From Porogramme epimiltina (lineage: Eukaryota; Basidiomycota; Agaricomycetes; Polyporales; Polyporaceae), in assembly GCA_900155495.1 (NCBI GenBank), contig FTLJ01000517.1:1-46629 (forward strand): DNA of 46,629 nucleotides, read 5' to 3'. Of this stretch, positions 33,744-46,141 are shown in pieces. The notes below the pieces were generated by a model. It had not been told where the DNA came from and searched no databases. It saw nothing but the letters and a program-made list of their open reading frames with translations. The first letter of the stretch is position 1; the number at the start of each line of letters is the position of its first letter. A program made the translations under genes and the position numbers.

Positions 33744-35123
33744 TCATAAAATCCGGAAACGCGTACAAAATAACACCGTGCCGTCCCGCGGCAGCGCGCC
33801 GAACTTGCGTAAGTCCTCCGCCGAAGCGTCCGAGCTGTTCCAGGGGACCCACACCCGCACGTCTCGCCCGTCCTTGATCTCCTCGAGACTGTGTATCTGC
33901 GCCGCCGTAGTTCCTGGTGCACCGAAGTCGAGAAGGACAGTAACACTTCCGGCGGCACTACCCTTGTGTACCTTCGCACAGCGGACGATAGACATTCGCG
34001 GGACGCTCTGCGAGCGCTGCAAGCTAGCGATAGACGAAACATAGACCACGTCGAGAATGCGGAGGGAGAGATCAGGTGGGACGGGCGGATAGGTCTTGGG
34101 GCGTTCGACTTGAAGTGCCATGTCTTTCTCCCAGAGCGTGAGCCCAGTGCTCTGTCTCTGAAAGAGGTATTGGGCGCGCTCGGCGAGTCCGCCCCTGGAG
34201 AGTGATGACATTAGGAAGTGAAAGGGTAAAAAGAAGGGCGGTGAACGCACCTGATGAACTTCGCCTTTTTCTTCTTTGAGGCTTTCTCAGGACTCTGACC
34301 AAGGCCACGATTGAGCTCTCGTTGTGCTGGGGTTACGTATGTCGACGCGTTCTGCTCCATATGCAACGCCATGAGCTCTTCCATCCCACTTTCGGTCTGC
34401 GGGTCAAGCATGAGTGCGAGTCTTGTCGTCGACAATGTTTTGAGCTTTCGTCCGACAGGAATAGGCGGCCCTACCCGTGGCGGGGGTGGAGGGGGAGGCT
34501 GCAGTTCTTTCAGTGTGCGCATGGGCTTAGTTGGGTCGGGTTGAGGGGGAGCAGGGAGCTTGGGTTGTATTTGCTGTATGCTCATAACCTTCTTTGCCCG
34601 CACCGGAGACGACATGTCCTTCTGCGGCGACAGTCCTGATATGTGTGGCTTCAGAGTGAACTTAGTTGTGGGACCCATGTCAAGAGCAAAGGTGCGAGGT
34701 TTCACGCCTGGATATTGCTTTTCTTTGGCGGTTACTGCAGTCGGCGGGAGCCTCGAAGGCCCCGCTTGAGGCTGCTCTGGAACGGGTTGGGGAGCGGGAC
34801 GTGCCCTAGGTTGTTTGAGCTGCTCAATCTGGACCGTGGTGGTTGGGGGCTTCACTATCAAAGGGGGCGCTCTTAGTGGCACACCTTTAGGTGTCAACTT
34901 CGACTTCTTTGGATCGCTGAAAGCAGATGTAAACTTGGGTGCAGGGCCCGCCTTCCCCGCAGTTCGTTTGGTATTCCCGAACCCATCAGGTACATGCATC
35001 AGTTTGCGCTTCTTGGCTGGTGAGCTACCCTGAGAATGGTAGAGGGGTCAAGGAGTGTCCTAAATCGCGTCGAATGGAGATGATCACCTCTCCTGCACCT
35101 AGTGGGTGGTGTCTGGAAGACAT
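33744..35123 (-). CDS. Hypothetical Pro/Lys-rich nuclear protein (421 aa)
   Basis: I do not recognise this family. Three exons: 35123-35088, 35029-34251 and 34194-33744, all in phase. The start MSSRHHPLGAGE joins to SSPAKKRKL, a classical basic nuclear-localisation-like signal. Residues to about 250 are disordered, with many Pro and Lys, a PPPPPPP run near the middle and a basic KKKKAK near the end of exon 2. The C-terminal 150 residues look folded and better conserved in style (GLAERAQYLFQRQSTGLTLW, LSLRILDVVYVSSIASLQRS, ALPRDGTVLFCTRF), with a beta-rich pattern. Without the first exon, Met at 34999 would start the protein and lose the basic signal. It is transcribed away from the HEAT-repeat gene. 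Its role is unknown; a nuclear function is inferred from the basic signal only. Confidence 0.65.
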
Positions 35124-35556
35124 CGTTGAGTAGGATGCTAGACGTTGAGAAAGGTGGTTCAGAGTTTCTGTGCCCAAGCAGCCGTTCACAGTTGAAGACC
35201 ATGCACAAACAGCTGGTAACGAGGTACAGCAGAGTTCATTCAGGTGTAAGCAAGCCGAAGTGGTCAAAGTGGGGTGGGCGGAGCCGCGGAGGAAACGTCC
35301 AACTTGAAGCTCGGGAGGTCGAGCGAGCGACGTCTAACGCCCATCGCGTAAAGTCACGTGCCTGCTATACTCGCTACGCCCGCTCTCTCGAGTGCACACG
35401 CCGGCTTCCGGGACTCTGAAGATCTGAAGCTTGGGATCTCCCCCAACAACTTGCGATTACATCCTGCTTCACTCCTAATAATACCTCCATCACTGCACCT
35501 TGGACCTTCACGAAGCTCACGAAACATCTATACCCTGGACTTTGACTGCGACCGTG
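35124..35556. promoter_or_regulatory. Divergent promoter region
   Basis: 433 nt between the start codons of the Pro/Lys-rich protein gene and the HEAT-repeat gene. The bases before the plus-strand ATG are C/T-rich. No specific factor site was recognised. Confidence 0.4.
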
Positions 35557-38500
35557 ATGATCATGTCGGCGGGTGACACCGCCCTCGAGTTACTAGACGA
35601 GGTATGTGTTCTGCTATCGCTAACACACTCATTCTTATGACCCATAGTCTCGAGTCTCTGGAGAGAATGGAGAGATCTATCTATTTCAATGGCTCTCGTC
35701 TACTGAGCGTTCCGCTAAGAAGGCAACCTCGGTCTGTCCTAGTCTCCGACGCACATGTCCCTTGGCTCATGTCATGCATAGGAACAACTCAAGGCAACGC
35801 AGGGGGATATAGAGGAGGCCATGGTCAAGATTGTCACAGCTTCTGAGCCATTCCCCCTTCCCGGCCGTCCTATTAGGCGACTGGTAGCAAGTTGCCTCAA
35901 GACACTTTACATGCGAGGCGAGACCAAGTCTCTTTTCGACACTATACAAACTTTCCTCAAGCTTCTCGCCGAGACGAAGCCTCCAGCAAAAGAGTCCAGT
36001 AGGATGTACGTGGTATGCTACTCTGTTTGACTATTCTCCTGACATCTTCGAAGTGCGGCTATGTATTGCATTGGGGAACTCATGGGCACATACGGATCTC
36101 AAGTACGTGCGCTGCACAATGGAACTCCTTGCATTCATTAATCCATCATCCAGGTCATGTCTCAGATGGCTGAAGTAGCCACTGTTACTGTCAAGCTATA
36201 TCGTTCTTCAAGTGTTAGTAGGGAACTGTCGTTGCCCTTCAAACGAAAGCTGATGTTCGGTCATCCATGAAGCAGCCTATCATACTTCGTGCGTACGCAT
36301 TGTATGCCCTTGCGAAAGCTCTCGGGACAGCCAAGCGGGCCGTCACGGACTCCGTCGCGAAGGACATTATCAAGCACAGCAAGAACGCGTTAAGTGACAA
36401 GGCTCTTGCTGTGCAGCGTGCCGCCTGTGAAGTGGGTACTCCGTCCTCTGTCCCCGGTCCGCATTATTCATAGGCCCACAGGTGCTTATTCTCATGTACC
36501 CTAGCGGAGACGGCACACGCTCCGTCACCGATGTGGAGAGCATTCTCAACATCTGCGTCAAGGGCCTCGAAGGAGCCGACCAGCTCACGCGCAGTTCCCT
36601 CGCAAAACTTGCCGCGCACATGCTAGCCTCCACGCAGGTCGAGAAGGTCGTCCCAGTTGTTGACACGGCGAAGAAGGGGAAAAAGAACCAGAAAGAAGAT
36701 GAGGACGAGGACGATCTCCCGGGAGCACATGTCACGGCTGAAGAATCTAAACCCATCATGACTCCCACCGAGATGCTCCAGCAGCTTTCGGCGCACTTCA
36801 ATAAACCACAGGCGACCCGTCGTACACGTGTTGGTATCTTCGACTTCTACTCTGCCTTGCTCGCCGTCCTTGGAACAACTTTCGTGGAGAGCAACTATGC
36901 CTTGGTCGTTACCCACTTGATGACCGAAATTGTTGCGAATCCTCGCAACAGTGGCAGTCGGTACGAAGTCCTCTTTGTGCGCTCGTTAATTGAAATCATC
37001 CTCCGGGACCTGATCGGGGTACGAATGCTTGGGGAGCAAGCTCAAATCGCTGCCATTCAAGAGCTCGCTAGCACCTATCTCAAGCGCTGGCCCGCTCTCA
37101 TGCCAGGTTCTTCTGCGCCAAGTCCCCTATGCTTGGTGATCGCACTCCGCGAGGTTAGCGGGCTGCTCCAACAGCTGGGCAATGCGCCTACGCCTGTCCA
37201 GGTACGCCTATCTTTTGTCCATAAAGGACACTACTCATTCCAACCAGGACGCTCTTCTCGACCCGCTCCTCAACCTCTTATCTCATCCTAATCATAGTGT
37301 GCGTGTTAACGCGGCATGGGCGTTACGGTGCTTCTGTTATTCGACCCCGCTTCGTCTCCCGAAAGTCCTTCTAAACGTCGTTGAGAAGCTCCAACGTGAC
37401 CTGTCTTCATTGACCACCCCGGCAGCTCCTTCTGACATCCATTTGCGAGCCCTTGGTCATTCGTATGGTCTCGCGGCGCTGCTGGCCGTCATCCCTGACC
37501 GGCCCCTATACGTGTCGTACGACATCAGTGCGAAGGTCTTCGACATGGCCGTGCAGATCCTCAAGCGTGCAGGCGAGCACGATGTCAAGATCGCGCAAAT
37601 CGAGATAGACATTGCATGGACGTGCATCGCGTCCCTCATGTCCCTCGGGCCCAACTTCGTCCGCCCTCACCTGCCTCAACTCCTTGTCCTCTGGCGGAAC
37701 GCCCTCCCGAAGCCTACGACGAAGGACGGCGCATCAGGAAGAAGCATCGGGGAATGGGAGTTCCTTTTGCACGTTCGGGAAAGCACTGTCGGCGCAGTAC
37801 ACTGCTTCCTGAAGTACAACTCCCCGACCCTCGTGACTGCAGACGTCACTCGTCGCATCTCGTCTCTGCTCAGCAATGGTCTCGCTTTCGCTAACACATA
37901 CTTGACGAGCCGCCCAGGACTCAATCAGGAAGAACTACAAGCACAGAACAAAGGCCTCACCATCGACGGGCGTGAGGCCCTCCTTAGATCGCGCATCTTC
38001 CAATGCTTCTCCCTACTTGGCTTTGGAGGCGTCACGGAATCTGTACAAAGCTCCCTCCTTCAGTCCGTCATTACACTGTTTGCCAGTCCGGACGGTTATG
38101 CCGGCTCCTCCGTCCAGGCGGCTATTGCTTCGTCGTCTGGATCATTTACTTCAATCTGGCAAAGCGTCGATGGATACGCATATGGCCTAACAAGTCTTGA
38201 AGTTGACGATGGCCCTAAAGAGCTCGCAAATCGGGACAGTGTGGAGATGTCTATCGACGAGATGGTACGAGCCATCATCCCATCTAAGTATGTGCCTACG
38301 TGCTAATGTTTCTACAGTGTCAGAAACCAGTCATCGCCTCATTAGAGCACGACCCCCTCTATCTCTGCCAGATGAGTGTCGCGGAGAATACCCGCCGAGG
38401 CAGGGAACCTCCGCCCGCTGCTACTGCTGCCGTAGATGGCGCCATCCAACTCTTCGCTCAGCTACTGCCTCTGCAAGATGTCGCCCAAACCACACGTATA

Positions 38501-41500
38501 GTGACCCAGCTCCTTGGCTCCGCAGGTTCTACCAAACTGGAGAAGAATACAGGCCGCAAGGCCGCGGCGTTGGTCAATACCACCTTCGCAGTAGTCCTCA
38601 CCCTACGCCAGGGGACGTCGAACAGCGCTCGGCAGGTCATAGGCAATTCGCAGGTTTCCGGACCTCTTGCATCCTTCTTGAAGGATGTGGTCGTCGACAG
38701 CGATCCGATTCTACGCAAGGCAAGCAGCGAAGCTATCGGCCGTCTCGCCAGCCTCGCCGGGACGAACTTCCTCACTAGTCAAGTCAAGACCCTCGTCGAC
38801 CAAGTCGTGAGCAACCGCGATCCCCATGGACGGGCCGGGTGTGCACTAGCGTTTGGCGCTATTCATGCACATGTCGGAGGGCTGGCCGCAGGACCGTTGT
38901 TGAAGACCACTGCGAACGTGTTGATGTCCCTCATCAATGACCCTCACCCTGTAGTACACTTCTGGGCGCTCAGCGCACTGGCTAGGGTCATCGATGCGGC
39001 GAGCTTGGCATATGCTCCCTTTGTTTCAAGCACGCTCGGTTTGTTATTCAAGGTGTACATGACGGAATCCCACGAGCCCGATGGCGGACAACTTAGCTAC
39101 GTTAACATCAGCGGCGACCTCCCCGCCTACCAGGTCGTTTGTCAGAACATCGACGCCGTAATCACTGTCCTAGGTCCCGACATTCAGGAGTCCACTCGGA
39201 CCCGGACACTCGTCCTCGACCTTGTTCACCAGTTCATCGAGGAGGAAGACGATGGGATATGCGTCGAAGCCATCAAGTGTATTCAACACTTCCTCATGTT
39301 CGCGCCCGATCGCGTCAACGTCCCCGACCTCGTCCTCCGTTTCCGCGGATACCTGTCATCATCCCGAAGGCCGCTCAAGCTCGCGTCAATCAATGCGCTC
39401 TATCAACTTGTACAACGGGATGCGCTAAGCATGTCAAAACTCGGTGGCGATCAACTCGTCGAGGAACTGTTTGCGATGCTGGACGACGACTCGTCCGTTG
39501 ACGGCGTCCGAAACGTTATCGCGAGCTGGCTTCAGCAGACGGTCATATACAACCCATCTGCATGGATCGACCTCTGTCAACGCATCATGTCGCGTACGAC
39601 TGCGTCCCAACAGGCTGCGGATGCCGCTGTGGTCGACGACGAGGGTCAATCTCTGAGTGTGGGCACAAGCACGACATCGAGTAGACAGACATCTCGGTGG
39701 AGAACGCAACTCTTCGCGCTACAATGTCTACACAGCATCTGCACGGTGGTTGGGAGGTCCGGGCGGAGAGAACACCTAGACATCGCGTTTGCGCGAAGTC
39801 AAGGCATCCCGACCTACGGGCTTCTCGTATCGCGCGTTCCGGACCTCATCAAGATCGCGTTCACTGCGTCTGCGGCGCATGTTACTGAGATACGTCTAGA
39901 AGGTCTGACGGTCCTGACAGACGTCATTAAGGTTCGTAATCCACGCTCTTGTATAATGAATGCCGAAATGAACACTCCAAGATATAGATCTTCGCCAAGA
40001 TCCCCGACCCCGACTACGAAGAGAACCTATTGCTCGAACAACATCAGGCCCCCATCACGGCCGCGTTGACCCCAGCATTCTCATCCGACTCGACTCCTGA
40101 AATTCTCGCTTCTGCGATCGGCACTTGTGCTATCTTCGTCGGATGCGGCGTAGTCAAAGACGTTGGCCGAATGGGCCGTATCTTGAAGCTTTTGACGTCA
40201 GCATTAGAACAATCGAAAGGTGCTTTCCACCATTGTCCTATTTCGAACCACATTGATCATGATTTCCAGGTTCGGGCATGCTTACTCTCGGGGATGCTGG
40301 CGAAGCAAGCCCGAACGCATCGGTCATGTTACGGATCGCCACGTTGTCGGCTTGGGCGGAATTGGAGGTTGCCAGCACGCAGCAGGCGTACCTAGTCGAA
40401 GTTGTCAAGCCATATAGGGCAGCTCTAGCACCGTTGTGGGTTTCATCCCTCCGGGACTATGCGAGCATCCGCATTGATGCAGAAGCTCTTGATGACACTC
40501 CCGCCGGAGCATTGGATGCCTCGTACACGAGTCTCGGGCGTGAGGTTCTCCTACCTGTAAGTAGTCCTATGCAAAAACTAGCGATTACGTCTAACTTTGC
40601 CTCTCACAGTATTATGTGAAGGCCTGGCCGATCATCTTGCACGCTGTGTCCATCGCCATGCAAAAGGATGACCCCAGCATCGTCGCTGCCATGGATGGTC
40701 AAGAAGGGTCGACATCGCAGCCCCCGAGCAAGGCCCAGTCGGAGACCCGTGAAGATCCCACAGTATTCTTCTTTGTCGTCTTCGGGCTTGTCTACGAAGC
40801 TCTCGCTACTTCCACCTCGGACGCCAACCCCGAAGCCCGTCGTACGGCCGTTGTCTCCTTGCAAGCGCTGAAATGCCTCGTCCGTCGGAAGTATTGTGGC
40901 CGAGTGTTCAGCGACCCCCCACTGTTCGAAGAACTACTCAACCTCTTCTACCGCATGGCGCTTACCGAGCCCTCTGGCGTTCAAATACATCTTGTCGAAA
41001 CGATTGCAAGCCTTGCCGACAGTATCAAGTCGGACAGCAAGACGTAAGTGATTTTTTATCCCTCAAAGCTTTATGGCTCATATCCACAGGAATGGACATG
41101 CGAGTGGGGAAAATGTATTGGCGTCACCTCAAGCCCATTGTTTGAGGATATGCGCATACATTTTGCGGAGGGTCATCAATGGTCCTGGAAGTGGTGCCGT
41201 CCGTGAGTTCATTTACTCGCTGAAGGGGTGCACCGAGCCTGAAATCAGAACAGACGATGCATCTTCGCCAGCAGAGAAGGTCAAACTCATCCTCTCGGCG
41301 TTTGAAGCCTTTTCGGCTGTTGCGGCAACTTTCGGTTCATCGCAAAGAGAAGATTTTAGGGCGCTTGCTGTTACCCTGTACTGCGGTACGTGCTATTCAT
41401 ACAAAGTGGTCGACGTGGCCTGATCTCCGATTAGATCTACTCAAGGACGAGACCACGGAGCTAGACCTCGTGGGCCCAACACTGCAAGCATTGAAGGGCA

Positions 41501-42416
41501 TCCTCGAGCGACCCGCAAACTATTCCGACCCAGAGAACAAGTACGGGCGTGTGGTACATGGCCTCCTTTCTTCCTGTCTTGTGAATATCGACGAGATGAG
41601 GTCAGTACTCCCGGATGTGTGGGATGAGAAGTGTGCTAATGACCTTACAGTGGGCGACAAGGGTCAATGTGTGACAAGAAGATCAAGAGCAACCTTCTTG
41701 CCGCGGTACTCATACTCACGATACTACCCCCCACGGTCCAGGTTGGGCGGCCTATAATTGAGCATTGTTGTTTCCTCATCTCCCAAAAACTGGTGGATGG
41801 CGGCGAGGTACGGCAGAGGTGGTGTTTGTTTGAAAAACCAGTGGTACTGAGCCGTTATTTCGATACCCAGGTGTCATTAACTGCTGCCCATTGTGCGAAA
41901 ACCCTCATCATGGCGTCTACCTCCGGCAACCCAATTCTTCGTCAATGTACGAGGCTGCTCCTTCCGGGACTCGTTGAGCGTCTAGCCAAAGCGGCCGCAT
42001 CGAGTGACGAGGCGTCACCACCGGAACGTATACTGGCCACCGTCGGTGAGATTGACAAGGCACTATCAGCTTTATTCCTCTCTCTAGGGGAGGATCTTCG
42101 TAAGTGCCAAATGTTGTCTTTGGGACACGTTCCTGACAGGTCTATACTCATAGGTCCTCGTGCACTGGGAGTGATTATACCTGTTCTTGTTCTCTTCCTA
42201 GACCCTGCACGTCAACCAGCCACCCCACTGCATACCCAAGGCGTGACCCAACTACTATCTCTCGCGGCTTCCTCCCCTGTTGCTTTCAAGGACGCTACTG
42301 GTCGACTAGAAGCGACGATGCGGGAAACGTTGGAAACGTCGGTCAGGCAAGCTCTAGGGAGCAAGTCCCAGGCGACTGAGCCGGCGAAGCCTCAGATTTC
42401 TCTTCGATCCTTTTAG
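35557..42416 (+). CDS. LAA1: Giant HEAT-repeat protein, HEATR5/Laa1/Sip1 family
   Basis: A 2011-residue solenoid in 17 exons: 35557-35601, 35648-35731, 35782-36005, 36054-36102, 36154-36213, 36273-36431, 36482-37201, 37248-38264, 38318-39931, 39988-40219, 40270-40556, 40610-41043, 41090-41385, 41435-41600, 41651-41807, 41871-42099 and 42154-42416. Family members bind the AP-1 clathrin adaptor at the trans-Golgi/endosome (yeast Laa1, human HEATR5). Helical HEAT repeats run throughout, for example RLVASCLKTLYMRGETKSLF, DALLDPLLNLLSHPNHSVRV and PHLPQLLVLWRNALPKPTTK. IFAKIPDPDYEENLLLEQHQ followed by ITAALTPAFSSD matches the conserved C-terminal block of HEATR5 proteins. The exon 8 donor GTACGA (38265) with acceptor CTACAG keeps the frame; the competing GTATGT site downstream does not. 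The 41808-41870 intron is a multiple of three without a stop. The first ATG is used; a second lies two codons later. Confidence 0.88.
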
Positions 42417-42816
42417 CCTACCAAGACCAGATTATAGGACGTTGGGTGATCAGATGTAGGACTAATTCATGTAGGCTACGCGTTTCTGGCTGTTCGATGC
42501 AATTAATTGATAAATTAGTACTTGAACTACATGAGGGCAAGCTCGATAAAAGGTATAATGAAAATGATGCCGTGATGCAAAGAATCATGTGAAAGTATAC
42601 ATGGCGAAATAGCTTAAACTTGAAGAAAGAGACGTGGAGGAAATGGACGCTGAAGGGGCGCTGAAAAAGAAGGTGTCGATGTTTAAGAGAACGGCAGTAG
42701 AAAGGGGGGTTGGTGGGGAAAAGCAAGATGATAGCAGTTAGACTAACTGAAGGGAGCACGAACACGGCACAGCGATACACCACAAGAGACATTGAAGGAC
42801 TTAATCTCCAGAAGAT
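42417..42816. other. Convergent 3' flanks, no gene seen
   Basis: AT-rich stretch between the stops of two converging genes. It probably contains both 3' UTRs and polyadenylation sites. Confidence 0.5.
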
Positions 42817-43931
42817 TCAGGCTTGCGGCTTGGGAACACCGAGGATCGGTTGGATGCTCCCTTTGGAGGACCATTTCACCTTGAGAAGGTAGATCTGGTC
42901 GTACTCAATCTTCTTTCCGTTAATGGTGAATGGTAATTTCCTTCTCTCCATGTCATCCTATTGTATCATGTCAGCACAAACAAAGAACCGAATGAAATGT
43001 CGCATACCATGCAACCCTTCAATGCCTTCGCGACAACCGAGGCGAGCTGTCCCCGGTTGATAAGCTGGCCCCTAACTGTCATGTTCACCTGGCGCCACTT
43101 CCATTGCTTGTAATCCTCCAGGTCGCCGAATCCTTGAGGGAAAATGAACTGACGAGAGAATATCAGGGAACTCTGTCTCGAACGCACGGCGGAGCTATCA
43201 CACACCTCGAACCGTATAGACGCTTTTTTGGACACGCTAATCTTCTCGAACGCAATGTCCATAGGTCTATCGACGTTGCCATTCTCTGCGTCGGAAATAG
43301 AACACTTGAACACTGCTGGTTGTGCAGTTGGAGCTTGGCCTATGCCAGACTGGTACTTCACGTGGGGTATTTTTATCCAGGAGTCTTCACAGGGACCTCC
43401 AACATTGGCTGGAGGGATGTTGACCTTATTATCGGATGCACAGGTTTAACCAGTGGTGTAAGACGAGAATGTTAAAGCATTGACCTGTTCAGAGCAACCA
43501 TAGCCCGTTTTGGCGCGTTGATTTGATTCAGACTTCACACAGTACAACCACATCGACAAGGAGGGGTCCCGAATATATGTATGTACCCCTCCGCTGGTGG
43601 CAACGGAGGCGAAAAAGTCGCCTTCAGGGAGGTCTGATTCTTTCTGTGCTTCTAATTAGCAAGGTTGACAGGCGTGAGATGTAAGTACGTACTATTCCCG
43701 GGTCTTGCAGGTATAGCAGAACGTCCTGTGGCCCTGGTCCAACCGCCCGGCCAGGACCCCTCCATCTCACGCACACTCCTCCTGTCTTGTGGTACTGATT
43801 ACCCTGGAGATCAAACAACCAGGAATCCTCTGGAAGCTGAAAACGAAGTTTCAATACGTTACCTGGTTCAAGAGCATACACTGTACATCACTTACCCCTC
43901 CGATAAGATACGGCTCGCAGCTTGGGGGCAT
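42817..43931 (-). CDS. Hypothetical protein, unknown function (279 aa)
   Basis: I do not recognise this family. Six exons, each ending in phase 0: 43931-43896, 43836-43693, 43643-43485, 43424-43206, 43148-43008 and 42957-42817. The consistent phase and sense (PEDSWLFDLQGNQYHKTGG, ESDLPEGDFFASVATSGGVH, RRKLPFTINGKKIEYDQIYL) argue for a real gene. It looks like a small globular beta-rich protein, with Cys in CSISDAEN, GYGCSEQ and GGPCEDSW. No membrane segment or signal peptide is evident. The third exon uses acceptor GCACAG (43644), because the earlier AG gives a broken frame. The short first exon (MPPSCEPYLIGG) is the least certain; a TATA box lies about 130 nt upstream of it. Confidence 0.6.
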
Positions 43932-44062
43932 ACTGAGCAGGTGCGGGAAGCTGGTGCAAGGGCACTGGAAACCAGTACGAGGACGATGGAAGCGAGTGCG
44001 ACCACCTGATAGGGAGAGACGGGGCCCCGTAGATGGGGAGTTGGGGCTACCCTATAGCCCAG

Positions 44063-44069
44063 TTATATA
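44063..44069 (-). promoter_or_regulatory. TATA box of the 42817-43931 gene
   Basis: TATATAA reads on the minus strand about 130 nt before the proposed ATG. Its position fits a promoter for that gene. Confidence 0.4.
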
Positions 44070-44130
44070 CAGTCATGCTGGGGAGGGCCGCAGTGGTACT
44101 TTTCGGAAAGCGGAGAGATGCCACCCCAGC

Positions 44131-44346
44131 CGGCGCCTACTCTCGTTGCAAAAGCAGCACAGCCACTCTCCCGGCGACGTCGGCTGCAGTCGAGGCACCA
44201 GAGCCTCAACCGGCGCCTACTCTCGTTTTTACCGTTGCAAAAGCAGCACAGCCACTCTCCCGGCGACGTCGGCTGCAGTCGAGGCACCAGAGCCTCAACC
44301 GGCGCCTACTCTTGTTTTTACCGTTGCAAAAGCAGCGCAGCCACCT
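44131..44346. repeat. Tandem repeat, 80/89-bp units, about 2.5 copies
   Basis: Copy 1 (44131-44210, 80 bp) and copy 2 (44211-44299, 89 bp) are almost identical from CGGCGCCTACTCTCGTT to CCAGAGCCTCAAC. Copy 2 has a 9-base insertion (TTTTTACCG-like) that copy 3 shares. Copy 3 (44300-44346) is cut short after GCAGCCACC and has two substitutions (CTTGT, GCGCAG). Unit length 89 is not a multiple of three, so successive copies change frame. This argues against a protein-coding repeat and for a minisatellite. Confidence 0.85.
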
Positions 44347-46141
44347 TTTCTGCGTCATCAGCCGATGCCCAGGTCACCACCAGCGGGCATCCCCAGCCAG
44401 AGCTTCTCCTTTTGTCTTGATTGTGTAGGCCTGACTGGGACCAGGTCCCTGCTCTCCTCCTCGCTTCCACGCTCTCGCCCGCCGGACCCACCTCCTTCCC
44501 GTCATCACCCAGCATGGCATCACCAGCGCCCGCGGGGCAGCCCCCAAAGACCCTTTCCGTTTCCATCTGGTGAGGGCGCCGCCTGCACAGCAGGCGCTCC
44601 CCCGCGCCGCGCCCCACACACACTTTTTCTTCTTCTCAGCTCATGTCCCGTGACCTCCCCGTCTCCCCGTCTCCCCCACACACCGTAGCTACCTTGCCGT
44701 TTATGCCTACCATATGGCCCGGCCCTCAAGGGCAATAAACACGAAAAAAAATTCCGTCTGTGCCGCTGTCTATGGTGGTAGACAGATAGTTGTAAGAACC
44801 TGGGTCTTGTGCACAACCCAGTGTCTAAATGCGAGGAGGTGGCGCTCAAAGACGATCGAGGGTGGCATTTGGAAGATCATGAGCCTCATCGAAAAATATC
44901 CCATAGAAACACCTCGTTTGTCGTGATGTGGGATTTTCGGACGACGGAAAGTAGGAACTGACTGTCGGACCGTAACCGTGAGCCTACAAACAAACGAACG
45001 CTCAAGAGAAGTATATTACACAATCTCACTCACTACAAATACGTACCGTTTGAACGTGCGTGGGTACGCCCTCCGTGGGATGACCGGCCTGCTCGGCAGG
45101 AGGCTAGGCGTGTGCTCCGTCACGGTCCGCTCGGATATCCAGTCCACAAACCTTACAATGCGACTACCACGCACGCGCATTGCTAATCCCCCAGATATTT
45201 GCATCATTTCCTCTGCACTTAGTGGTCGGTCTATAGTGCACATTCCGCTCGGATTTCACCGTAGCTTCCGAAATCAAAAACAGAGTTAGCATCAGGAGGC
45301 CCGGCGGCAAACACATAGGGAGCCAATTTTTGAGAGCATCTTAAACAACCCCCCTACCTCCCCCTACCTATACCCTATGTCCCGAGCAGCATCCACCTCA
45401 TGCACTTGCATCGGGTATGAAGTCGGCAGGTATAGTAAACCGGGACTTACCGGATCGCCGGACAACAAAGTTCTTTGAGATTTCAATTTACCCCAGGAAC
45501 TACGCTCATCGAGACCACTTGAGACAGGCGGAGATAGGTCGCTGGAAGTTTAGGAGGATCAATCGTCGACGCGCTCGTACCGTGTCAGGGCATACATACC
45601 CTCACCGGGCCGTGTTGTATCATACGTGATGTTGTGCCTACTGCCTGTCAGAGTCAACGCCCTCAGGCTGTAAAGAGGAGACCGAGGTGCGGAGCGAATT
45701 AGACACGTAAGCGCCAGATGACGAACGCTCTGCCCATGACATGATCCCCCCTGCCACAGCAGGAGATACTGGGTTCGCTGGTCTCAAAATTCTGGACAGA
45801 CACAAGCGTCGCCGCCAAAGCACCGCGACCACTGTGACAACATGCGTCGTCATGGGAAGACAATCCGGATCCGTCATCTCCACCGTGAGGGCGGAGACCA
45901 ACCCATACCGACCGATATCTAGAACGCTCGAGAGCTTCAACACTAGCATAGTTCTCGAAACTCCACACTAGATCGAAATAACTTCAAGCCATGACGCGCT
46001 TATATTACAGTGACATATGGAGTATCTACGTATCAGCATGTGTACCTAAGGTAGTTTATAGAGCTGAGTAGGGCAATGATAGCAAGACGACGGAAAAGAG
46101 TACGTGAGAGGTAAGTAGCGTGAAGTGCGTATGCGTAAGTA
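44347..46141. other. Gene-poor region, no gene recognised
   Basis: From 44347 to 44700 the plus strand is C/T-rich. The rest, up to the Gly/Met-rich gene, has only short frames (45016-45289, 45638-45971 and others) without family blocks or splice continuity. It could hide a lineage-specific gene or a non-coding RNA, but I see no direct sign. Confidence 0.4.

Noticed and set aside
38265..38317. Thirty-base intron with donor GTATGT at 38288 in the HEATR5-like gene
   Set aside because: Using that donor leaves two bases and runs into a stop. The upstream donor GTACGA at 38265 gives a normal 53-nt intron and keeps frame.
43789..44688. 299-residue plus-strand frame over the tandem repeat
   Set aside because: It starts antisense to the six-exon hypothetical gene and crosses frame-shifting repeat copies. 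The product is Arg/Ser/Pro-rich without a fold.
45638..45971. Overlapping frames on both strands near 45.8 kb
   Set aside because: Short, mutually overlapping, without recognisable domains or splice continuation; treated as chance.
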